This document shows, piece after piece, positions 1 to 6,520 of a stretch of 21,501 nt of DNA. The number at the start of each line of letters is the position of its first letter. The stretch's first letter is position 1. The notes under the pieces are model-generated. The model worked only from the letters and a program-made list of their open reading frames with translations, was not told the DNA's origin and did not search any database. The stretch is from SVTX01 sp045132775 (GTDB taxonomy: Bacteria; Bacillota; Clostridia; Oscillospirales; CAG-272): the NCBI GenBank assembly GCA_045132775.1, contig JBGUSX010000070.1:1-21501 (forward strand), given 5' to 3'. A program made the position numbers and the translations under genes.

Positions 1-133
1 TCATCGAGAATGCCTTGTGCTTTCTTGCTTTTTCCGTTTTTGCACTCTGGCGTACCCCCGTACGCCTACGAATGCAAAAACGAAAAATCTACCTACCTTT
101 TTCGACCTCTGCCAGCGTGTCGAGACTTTCTCG
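1..133. repeat. Hairpin-rich dispersed repeat, left copy (cut by window edge)
   Basis: This stretch matches 21369-21501 with only two differences (position 59 C versus T, position 67 T versus G). It contains a nested inverted repeat: outer arms CGTTTTTGCA (35-44) and TGCAAAAACG (73-82), inner arms GGCGTAC (49-55) and GTACGCC (60-66) with a four-base loop. Both differences fall in unpaired positions. A further arm CTTTTTCGAC lies at 97-106; its partner is visible only in the right copy. The left part of the element is outside the window. No protein-coding potential is evident. It looks like a MITE- or REP-like intergenic element; the family is not identified. Confidence 0.85.
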
Positions 134-141
134 ACACGCTG
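113..141. repeat. 13-bp perfect stem-loop at the edge of the repeat
   Basis: The arms at 113-125 and 129-141 (CAGCGTGTCGAGA and its complement) are perfectly complementary around the three-base loop CTT. The left arm and the first bases of the right arm are also present at the right end of the window, so this hairpin is probably part of the repeated unit. No U-tract follows on either strand, so it does not look like a simple terminator. Confidence 0.75.
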
Positions 142-142
142 C

Positions 143-169
143 GGGAGCCCTCCTTAAAGGAGGGCTCCC
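143..169. terminator. GC-rich hairpin, probable bidirectional terminator
   Basis: GGGAGCCCTCC (143-153) pairs with GGAGGGCTCCC (159-169) around TTAAA. On the plus strand it is followed by a T-rich stretch (TTATTTATTGA). On the minus strand it lies 17 bases past the stop codon of the binding-protein gene and is preceded by an A-rich run. It could terminate both that gene and any convergent plus-strand gene to the left of the window. The hairpin is directly visible; its termination activity is inferred. Confidence 0.6.
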
Positions 170-186
170 TTATTTATTGAGTTTAA

Positions 187-1656
187 TTACTTAATTCCCT
201 TCAGGAAATTATCAAAGTTCTGATTTATAGCTTTTTCTTTACCTTGGATATAAGATGCAAGGTTCTTGTTTGCATCTTGTCCCCAAATAAGCGCGGGTAC
301 AGTGTAACAAACACCTCTGTCATCAAGTCCGCACGCGGTAATAAATGTCTGTCCTACGTCGGTAGCAACGCTGTCCCAAATAATATCAAGCATTGCGGCG
401 TCATCGGGCATATCCGCAACCTGCTTACCGAGAAGCTTCTCGTAGAAGGTTATCTTAACGTTCTCTGAATAGAATGCAAGAAGCTCAATCGTCTCGCCTA
501 CCATAGTAGGATTCTTGAGATAGGAAAGAACACCGTAATATCCACCCCACTGGAGCGACTTGTAACCTACGGACTGCTGGTTGAGGTCGTACATAGGATA
601 AGGAAGAACTCCGAATTCTACGTTGTAGTCAAGCATTCCCGGAAGTGAGGTCGTACCCTGGACCTGCATAAGTGCACGTCCGCTGGTAAGCGGTACGGAG
701 ATCTTACTGAAATCGTGATCGAAATACGCACAGTTAGAATTGTCAAGCGCTCTGATCGTTGTTACAAGGTCATCTGCTTTCTCAAAGTACTGTGCCTGGT
801 TGATCGCAACGACATACGCACCGCTCTGTTCCTGAGCAAGCATAGGAATATCACTCGAGGTCAAAAATCCGCAGAAAGGAACCCATGCACATCCCGTAAT
901 ACCGTAGGTATCGTCGGTAGTTTTACCGTCACCGGTCTTATCTGTGTATACGAGGCTTGCAATGGAGATCATCTGATCGAGTGTCCATTCCTTGTCCTTT
1001 ACAAGATCGTATACCGACTTCTCCATCGATGACTCGTAAAGGGCGAGCATATCCTTATTAAAAGCTACAACATACGTATACAGAAGGTTACTATCGTTAA
1101 GACCGAGAAAATAATTACCGTTAAGCTCAATGGTATCCATGAACTTAAGATTCCAATATTCAGACTCAAGATCCACACCTTCTAATTCGCTAAGGTCCTT
1201 AAGAACTCCCTCCGTAATGAGAGGTGCGACTCCTCCGTGTACGTGGGTAATGAGCGCATCTATCGTTCCGTCCATGCTCTGTCGGGCATTTTGTACGTAT
1301 GTATTATAGTCGTTAAATCCTGCATCGGGATAGGTGACTTTAACAACCTCTATGCCAAGATAGTTCTGTACTCTTTCTTGACGGTCATAAACAGCCTCAT
1401 CCATAGGGCTTCCGTCGTTAGTATCGTCGTCCATATAGAACTGATCCACGTTGGTTGAGGGAGCAAAGTAGAAATTGAAATCCTGGTCATAGTTGTTTTT
1501 CTCTACGTCGGGGAAATAATCTAAACCGCCGTCACCGTCCACATCTTCCTCTTCCTCCTCGGGCATTTCGAGCTCATAGTCGTTACATCCGACAAAAGCC
1601 GAAAGCGCAAGTATCAGTGCGAGCAAGATCAGCAAAAATCTAAAGGCCTTCTTCAT
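187..1656 (-). CDS. Lipoprotein extracellular solute-binding protein, carbohydrate ABC type
   Basis: This 489-residue protein has a lipoprotein signal peptide (MKK, a hydrophobic run, then the lipobox F-V-G-C with Cys24 as the lipidation site) and a very acidic linker at about residues 31-45. The mature part has the look of family 1 extracellular solute-binding proteins that deliver sugars to ABC permeases, including aromatic-rich patches (LQWGGYYGVLSYL) of the kind that stack on sugars. It should sit on the outer face of the membrane. The start is supported by AAAGGA upstream of ATG. It has its own consensus promoter and is separated from enolase by a terminator, so it is monocistronic. No permease or ATPase gene is next to it, so the partner transporter and the ligand are unknown; a sugar oligomer is an inference from the family. 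Confident about lipoprotein and family, less about substrate. Confidence 0.85.
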   Translation of the reverse strand: MKKAFRFLLILLALILALSAFVGCNDYELEMPEEEEEDVDGDGGLDYFPDVEKNNYDQDFNFYFAPSTNVDQFYMDDDTNDGSPMDEAVYDRQERVQNYLGIEVVKVTYPDAGFNDYNTYVQNARQSMDGTIDALITHVHGGVAPLITEGVLKDLSELEGVDLESEYWNLKFMDTIELNGNYFLGLNDSNLLYTYVVAFNKDMLALYESSMEKSVYDLVKDKEWTLDQMISIASLVYTDKTGDGKTTDDTYGITGCAWVPFCGFLTSSDIPMLAQEQSGAYVVAINQAQYFEKADDLVTTIRALDNSNCAYFDHDFSKISVPLTSGRALMQVQGTTSLPGMLDYNVEFGVLPYPMYDLNQQSVGYKSLQWGGYYGVLSYLKNPTMVGETIELLAFYSENVKITFYEKLLGKQVADMPDDAAMLDIIWDSVATDVGQTFITACGLDDRGVCYTVPALIWGQDANKNLASYIQGKEKAINQNFDNFLKGIK

Positions 1657-1731
1657 TTCGTTTAGTTCCTTTCTTCGAAATATGCCTCATAAAACTAATT
1701 TCACTGAGCATACAAAATCCAATACACGTTT

Positions 1732-1760
1732 ATTATACCATTATATTTCCAAGTTGTCAA
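1732..1760 (-). promoter_or_regulatory. Sigma-A promoter of the binding-protein gene
   Basis: Read on the minus strand, TTGACA (1760-1755) and TATAAT (1737-1732) are both perfect consensus boxes separated by exactly 17 bases. Transcription would start near 1725, leaving an untranslated leader of about 70 bases before the ATG at 1656. The region upstream of the promoter (1761-1806) is AT-rich. No clear operator was recognised. Confidence 0.85.
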
Positions 1761-1806
1761 GCATTTTTCGAGCATAAATGATGACATATTTATTAAATTT
1801 ACTGCC

Positions 1807-1838
1807 AAAAGCACTGCGGCGGACCTTCGTCCGCCGCA
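1807..1838 (-). terminator. Terminator after enolase
   Basis: A 10-bp perfect GC-rich stem (TGCGGCGGAC with GTCCGCCGCA, 1815-1838) closes a four-base loop. Extra pairing is possible outside the stem. On the minus strand it begins about 10 bases past the enolase stop and is followed by GTGCTTTT, so it is a good intrinsic terminator for enolase. Confidence 0.8.
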
Positions 1839-1847
1839 CAAGTGTTT

Positions 1848-3170
1848 TTACAGACATTGCTCTCCGCAATGCGTATTTGATGATGGATCTATATTTTCGT
1901 TTGAAAGTCCGTATCTCGCGCTGTTTCCGAGTGATGCCTCGATGCGCAAAAGTCTGTTATACTTTGCGACTCTGTCGCTTCTGCAAGGTGCTCCCGCCTT
2001 AATGAATGCCGCGCCCGTACCGACTGCGATGTCTGCTATCGTCGTGTCCTCAGTCTCTCCGGAGCGGTGAGACAGGATATAGGTGTATCCCGCGCTTGAG
2101 GCAATGTCCGTCACCTCTATAACCTCGCTGAGCGTGCCGATCTGATTGGGCTTTACGAGTATCGCATTTGCCGCGCCCATCTCTATTCCCTTTTTCAATC
2201 TCTGCGGATTTGTCACAAAGAGATCGTCACCTACAAGCATAACGCGGTCGCCTATCCGCTCGGTAAGCTCCGCCCAACCGTCGAAGTCGCGCTGATCAAG
2301 CGGATCCTCGATGGAAATTATGGGATATTTGCGCACAAGGTCGGTATAGTAGTCCATAAGGTCGTCTCTGCTCTGCTTTAACTGCCTTTTTGGCATTTCG
2401 TAAAGTCCGCTGTCCTCGCTATACCACTCGCTTGATGCCACGTCAAGCGCGATCTTCACGTCATCCGTGCTGTATCCGCTCTTCTCTATCGCTTCGCATA
2501 TCAGCTCGATAGCCACCGTGTCCGACTCGAGATTCGGAGCAAACCCGCCCTCGTCTCCGACACCGACACTCAATCCGCGTCCCTTTAAAAGACCGCCCAA
2601 GGTATGATAGATCTCACTTCCCATACGCAAAGCGTCGGCAAACGAGCCCGCGCCCACGGGAACTATCATAAACTCCTGTATCTCAACGTTATTCGACGCG
2701 TGCGCGCCGCCGTTGAGAATATTCATCATTGGGATAGGCAGACGCACCGATCTTGAGCCTCCTATCCATCTGAAAAGCGGTATCTGATACGATGAGGCAC
2801 AAGCTCTCGCGTTTGCAAGCGAGACCGCGAGTATCGCGTTTGCTCCGAGCTTTGACTTGTTTTCTGTTCCGTCAAGATCGCACATGAGCTTGTCAACTAC
2901 CGATTGATCTGCGGCATAACATCCGACTATCTCGGGAGAAATGTGTCTGCATATTCCGCCGACGGCTTCGAGAACTCCTTTTCCCATATAGCGTTTCTTG
3001 TCACCGTCTCGCTTTTCGACCGCCTCATAAATTCCGGTGGATGCCCCCGAAGGAACGCTCGCGACTCCGATCGACCCGTCGGATAGCACCACGCTTGCTT
3101 CAACTGTCGGATTTCCGCGAGAGTCGAGTATCTCTCTGCCGCTGCATCTGATTATCTGTGGTTTTAACAT
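1848..3170 (-). CDS. eno: Enolase (phosphopyruvate hydratase)
   Basis: Enolase converts 2-phosphoglycerate to phosphoenolpyruvate in the cytoplasm in the lower part of glycolysis. The 440-residue protein has the family hallmarks: the SGASTG loop near the N-terminus, HASNN, the catalytic Glu in GDEGGFAPN, metal ligands in ALDVASSE, SIEDPLDQ and VGDDLFVTN, the catalytic Lys in VKPNQIGT, the LSHRSGETED loop and IKAGAPCRS. All key residues are intact. I chose the ATG at 3170 (MLKPQIIRC) because it fits the family N-terminus. A TTG 17 codons upstream (3221) is in frame but adds a non-homologous Lys/Gly-rich tail. The ribosome site AGAGGAAGG sits rather far (about 12 bases) from the ATG. It lies between two terminators, so it is probably a separate transcription unit, though no convincing promoter was found in the short upstream gap. 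Placement next to glycogen genes fits a carbon-storage and glycolysis neighbourhood. Confidence 0.96.
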   Translation of the reverse strand: MLKPQIIRCSGREILDSRGNPTVEASVVLSDGSIGVASVPSGASTGIYEAVEKRDGDKKRYMGKGVLEAVGGICRHISPEIVGCYAADQSVVDKLMCDLDGTENKSKLGANAILAVSLANARACASSYQIPLFRWIGGSRSVRLPIPMMNILNGGAHASNNVEIQEFMIVPVGAGSFADALRMGSEIYHTLGGLLKGRGLSVGVGDEGGFAPNLESDTVAIELICEAIEKSGYSTDDVKIALDVASSEWYSEDSGLYEMPKRQLKQSRDDLMDYYTDLVRKYPIISIEDPLDQRDFDGWAELTERIGDRVMLVGDDLFVTNPQRLKKGIEMGAANAILVKPNQIGTLSEVIEVTDIASSAGYTYILSHRSGETEDTTIADIAVGTGAAFIKAGAPCRSDRVAKYNRLLRIEASLGNSARYGLSNENIDPSSNTHCGEQCL

Positions 3171-3235
3171 ATATTTTCCCAACCTTCCTCTTTTTCCTTT
3201 TATATCATTATTTGCAGGCAAAAGCCCAAATATGC

Positions 3236-3266
3236 GAAAAAAGGGTGATAATACCCCCCTTTTTTC
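3236..3266 (-). terminator. Terminator after the FolC-like gene
   Basis: On the minus strand, GAAAAAAGGG(GGG) and CCCTTTTTTC form a stem around a short AT-rich loop and end in a run of six T. It starts just after the stop codon of the FolC-like gene and precedes enolase. This is a classic intrinsic terminator shape. The A-run before it means it may also work on the plus strand. Confidence 0.8.
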
Positions 3267-3269
3267 TTA

Positions 3270-4508
3270 TCAGACGATCATAAACTTCGCAAGGGTGGTT
3301 TTCATATCGTTTGCGAACTCGACAGATCCCAGGCAAATAACGTTTTTGCCCTCTCTTATCAAAGAGAGCATTTCCATTGCGCATTCACCGACACTGTCGC
3401 ATGTTCGTATGGAAAATTCCTTCTCGGTTTTCCGTACAGCTTCGATATCACCGAGAACGATCAAACCGGCGATCTCTTTTATATCAAACGAATCAAGTAC
3501 ACCGTGTGCCTCCGCCGGCAGACAAATATAAAATGAAGAGAGCTTTTCTCTTCCGAACACCTCGTCAAGTGCCAAAGTGAGCATAGTGCTCTCTTCCGCA
3601 TTTTTTGCCGAATCCATAACCACTATAGGGGATACGGATACAGTTTCAAAGCATCCGGTGCCCTGCGCCTGCGAAAGTCCGCAGTGTATACTCGTCCACG
3701 GAACTTTAACTCCGTCACGGCGCACTGCAAGTGCGGTCTCGATGACGAGCATTGCGCATTCCCTTTGAACAAGCGAGGGGCTTTTCAGCGCATACCCGGA
3801 TCTGTCGGAATACGCAAAGGTAAGTCCTCTGCTCGACACAGATTCGACTCTGAAGCTCTGTTTTGACGTAAATGTGAGTCTTACACCGCCCGTAACGCAA
3901 GCGGAGGAGATGTCATCATATATTTTCTTTTTCTGATTGCCGCTCACTACCTCGCGGACTCCGCGCCTTATCGCTTCGCAGCATACGGATGCAGTCTCTC
4001 TATCTGTCTCGTGCACAGACGGAACAAGCACGAGATCGTACGGAGCGCATATTGCGTCAAAGCTGTATCCAATGCCCGAAACCCCTTCAAATATAAGGAA
4101 TTCGCATCCGCGCATTTTGCACAGAAGAAGTGCCAAAATGAAGGATGCTTCCTCGCGGTAGATCTTTTCGTCGGGATATTTGAGAATAACATTTTTGAGC
4201 TCGGCTACCGACTTATTATACTCGTCGATAGATGCCATTTCTCCATCAAGGCAAACGACCGCTCTCGAGTCAAAACCGCAGACAGACGTGATACGACCTA
4301 CCTTATACCCTGCGCTTTTTATCACAGATTCAAGCATGACCGCCGTCGCGTGAGCCGCCTGCCCCGAGGGGAGAAAGATCCCGGTGTTGCCAACGTTTAT
4401 CCGCCCGAGATCAGCGCAGAGCGCGCGCATACGCTTATGTGAGATGAGCGAAAGGTCGCCCGCCAGCTCAAAGCTATTCATATATTTCAGTGAATTAACG
4501 TATTTCAT
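3270..4508 (-). CDS. FolC/Mur-ligase-like protein lacking the ATP-binding loop (putative pseudo-enzyme)
   Basis: This 412-residue protein follows the full layout of folylpolyglutamate/dihydrofolate synthase (usually about 420 residues). N-terminal RMRALCADLG precedes a segment matching the P-loop region, then SVIKSAGYKVGRITS; mid-region FEGVSGIGYSFDAI resembles the EVGLGGRLDATN stretch; C-terminal GLSQAQGTGCFE...VVMDSAKN resembles the GRFE...ILDGAHN block (Met298-Asn303); then an alpha/beta ligase-type C-terminal domain. The P-loop GTNGKGST is replaced by S-G-Q-A-A-H-A-T (residues 48-55), with no Lys, and the active-site Lys of the EKAGI motif appears to be Glu. ATP-dependent ligation is therefore unlikely. 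It begins 12 bases after the amylase stop with its own CGGAG site, so it is co-transcribed and probably coupled. The similarity was recognised by eye; function is unknown, possibly a regulatory or binding role. A frameshift is unlikely because the frame is open end to end. Confidence 0.7.
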   Translation of the reverse strand: MKYVNSLKYMNSFELAGDLSLISHKRMRALCADLGRINVGNTGIFLPSGQAAHATAVMLESVIKSAGYKVGRITSVCGFDSRAVVCLDGEMASIDEYNKSVAELKNVILKYPDEKIYREEASFILALLLCKMRGCEFLIFEGVSGIGYSFDAICAPYDLVLVPSVHETDRETASVCCEAIRRGVREVVSGNQKKKIYDDISSACVTGGVRLTFTSKQSFRVESVSSRGLTFAYSDRSGYALKSPSLVQRECAMLVIETALAVRRDGVKVPWTSIHCGLSQAQGTGCFETVSVSPIVVMDSAKNAEESTMLTLALDEVFGREKLSSFYICLPAEAHGVLDSFDIKEIAGLIVLGDIEAVRKTEKEFSIRTCDSVGECAMEMLSLIREGKNVICLGSVEFANDMKTTLAKFMIV

Positions 4509-4520
4509 CTTAAATCTCCG

Positions 4521-6461
4521 TCAATGAAGCTCCTTGAGTATCAGCACGCTGTCACTTAAGACATGCACGGACGAGGTGAATACCTCTCCGCTCTCAAGGC
4601 TTCTGTATTTGCTCTCTCCGTCAAGCTCCAGAGTGAATTCATCCCCTCTGTTTACAATAACGGTAAGCTTGCTGTCATTTTTCTCTCTGACGAATGCCAT
4701 AGCACTGTCTGTGTGGCTCAAAACGTAGAAATCACCGCCGTCAAGCGCTTCCTCATCAAGCCTCATCTTGCCAAGCATTCTATAAAAATCAAGTATCTCC
4801 TCACGGTACGTACCGTCTATATCGTTCCACGGAAAAGGCATACGGCAGAAGGGATCTCCGTATCCCTCAAGCCCTACCTCATCGCCGTAATACACCGACG
4901 GTATTCCGTATGCGGTAAACTGCAGAGCCGCCGCTATCTTAAGCATTTTTATGCCCTTTTCCCTCTCGCTCTCGGACAGACGTGCAAAAGCGAGCACGTT
5001 GTTCGGCTCTCCGCATCTGTCGTCCTCGCGACCGAGCACCGTGATTATTCTCTCCGTATCATGCGTGCCAAGCAGATTCATAAGACTGTCCGAAACGCAT
5101 CTCGGATAGGACGAATATATCTCGGTCAAGATGTCGTAAAGTATCTCGGCATCTCCGAAAAGACAGAACGATACGATGGCATTTTTCAAGGGATAGTTCA
5201 TCACGCTGTCGAGCTGATCTCCGAGAAAATATCTCCTTCTCTGCCCGTACGCGACCTTCTCCGCCGCATTCTCCCACACCTCTCCAATAATAACGGCAGA
5301 GTCTCCGCTCTCCTTCTTAGCGCGCTCACGAAGCGAGCACAAAAACTCGTTCGACAGCTCGTCCGCAACGTCAAGCCGCCATCCCGCTATCCCTTTGCGT
5401 GTATAGCGTTCTATCACTCCGCCCTCACCTGTAAAATAGTTCAGACAGGACTCTTTTTCGTGATTGAGCTTTGGCAGTATCTCTATTCCCCACCAGGACT
5501 CATAATCATCGGGGTACGAGCGGAACCTATACCATTCCGCGTATTTTGAGGTCGGATCGTTGTACGCACCGCCGTCGCCGTATCTCCTGTATCGGTTGAA
5601 ATATATGCTGTCGTCTCCCGTATGATTGAAAACGCCGTCGAGAATGATACCCATTCCCATATCTTTAGCTTTCTCGATCAGGTTATCGAAAGCCGCTTCT
5701 CCGCCGAACATTTCATCAATTTTGGTATAATCGCCCGTGTCGTATTTGTGGTTTGAATAAGCCTCAAATACGGGACTTAAATAAATAACTGTGACCCCAA
5801 GAGATTTGAGATATTCCAGCTTTTCAGCAACTCCCCAGAGGTTACCGCCGAAAAAGGTATTGTTTTTAATAGGTGCACCGGGATATTCGGGAAAATCGGG
5901 GACTCCGTTATCCCAATCGGCACAAAGACGTGCGTCATACCGCACGGGAATATTTCTCGCCTCTTCGCTCTCTCCGCGGTAAAATCTATCGACGAAAACG
6001 TGGTACATAACTCCCCTACCAAAGCTTTTTGGGGTAGTGAAATCTCTTTTATGTACAAGCAAATGGAAGCGACCGCCCGAGTGCTCCTCAAGTGTGAAAT
6101 CCTTGTTGTTGAAGGTCGAGGTGAACAAGGTCTCGAATCCGCGCAGGAAAAGAAATTCGTAGTAGAAAAGTCCGCATCCCTCTTCTCCGCACAGCTCCTC
6201 TGTTTCAAGTATCAGAGAGTAAATATCATATATCTCATCGCCGCCTGTCTTTTCAAGCGGAATATCTCTGTCGGCTTTTCCGTCGGGTGCGATCCTCAAC
6301 ACCGCGCCCATCGCCCCGAGTCTGCGCGAGACCGTCAGGCGAAGCTCAACATTTTCTCCGCAACGAAAAGCGCCAAGCTGACTTTCGTCCTTGCCGCATA
6401 CGTATTTATTGAATTTGACCTCACAGCACTCGTCTATGAGCTTGTACAGTTTCGGGAGCAT
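4521..6461 (-). CDS. Cytoplasmic GH13 alpha-amylase / neopullulanase-type glycosidase
   Basis: This 646-residue protein is an alpha-amylase family (GH13) retaining glycosidase. It probably hydrolyses alpha-1,4 and possibly alpha-1,6 bonds of glycogen or maltodextrins. The N-terminal ~150 residues form a beta-rich accessory domain. The barrel then shows all catalytic signatures: DGVFNHTG (Asp275), GWRLDVADE (nucleophile Asp364), IIGEVWE (acid/base Glu394) and GTHDTERI (His467-Asp468, transition-state Asp). A MPFPWND stretch and a C-terminal beta-domain follow. There is no signal peptide, so it acts inside the cell. The start at ATG 6461 is chosen for its AGAGG site seven bases upstream; the frame stays open to 6629 but that extension overlaps glgP and shows no homology. 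It follows glgP by 59 bases and precedes the FolC-like gene by 12. The exact specificity (amylase, pullulanase, cyclomaltodextrinase) cannot be decided. Confidence 0.9.
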   Translation of the reverse strand: MLPKLYKLIDECCEVKFNKYVCGKDESQLGAFRCGENVELRLTVSRRLGAMGAVLRIAPDGKADRDIPLEKTGGDEIYDIYSLILETEELCGEEGCGLFYYEFLFLRGFETLFTSTFNNKDFTLEEHSGGRFHLLVHKRDFTTPKSFGRGVMYHVFVDRFYRGESEEARNIPVRYDARLCADWDNGVPDFPEYPGAPIKNNTFFGGNLWGVAEKLEYLKSLGVTVIYLSPVFEAYSNHKYDTGDYTKIDEMFGGEAAFDNLIEKAKDMGMGIILDGVFNHTGDDSIYFNRYRRYGDGGAYNDPTSKYAEWYRFRSYPDDYESWWGIEILPKLNHEKESCLNYFTGEGGVIERYTRKGIAGWRLDVADELSNEFLCSLRERAKKESGDSAVIIGEVWENAAEKVAYGQRRRYFLGDQLDSVMNYPLKNAIVSFCLFGDAEILYDILTEIYSSYPRCVSDSLMNLLGTHDTERIITVLGREDDRCGEPNNVLAFARLSESEREKGIKMLKIAAALQFTAYGIPSVYYGDEVGLEGYGDPFCRMPFPWNDIDGTYREEILDFYRMLGKMRLDEEALDGGDFYVLSHTDSAMAFVREKNDSKLTVIVNRGDEFTLELDGESKYRSLESGEVFTSSVHVLSDSVLILKELH

Positions 6462-6486
6462 CTTTTTTCCTCTGTGATTATATCGC

Positions 6487-6506
6487 GGGGACGGTCTCCC
6501 GTCCCC
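6487..6506. other. Intercistronic hairpin between glgP and the amylase
   Basis: GGGGACGG (6487-6494) and CCGTCCCC (6499-6506) form a perfect 8-bp GC stem with a four-base loop, in the 59-base gap between the two genes. On the minus strand it is not followed by a T-run but by CGCGATATAATCACAGAGG, so it is more likely an mRNA processing or 3'-end stabilising hairpin than a terminator. Confidence 0.55.
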
Positions 6507-6520
6507 ACAGGTGTATTGTC

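Noticed and set aside
1..169. CRISPR array
   Set aside because: There are no regularly spaced short direct repeats, only nested inverted repeats, and no cas genes.
3171..3221. Longer enolase start at a TTG codon, adding 17 residues
   Set aside because: The extension does not resemble enolase N-termini, and the ribosome site AGAGGAAGG lies inside it, upstream of the ATG at 3170.
3171..3235. Promoter for enolase (a TATAAA-like box near 3200)
   Set aside because: No matching -35 box at a proper distance was found, so it is not listed as a feature.
4563..5549. Long plus-strand open frame opposite the GH13 gene
   Set aside because: It is antisense to a well-supported enzyme, has no recognisable protein features or ribosome site, and similar shadows occur opposite the other genes.
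6468..6480. TATAAT on the minus strand just before the GH13 gene
   Set aside because: It is only a few bases from the ribosome site and has no -35 box; probably chance.
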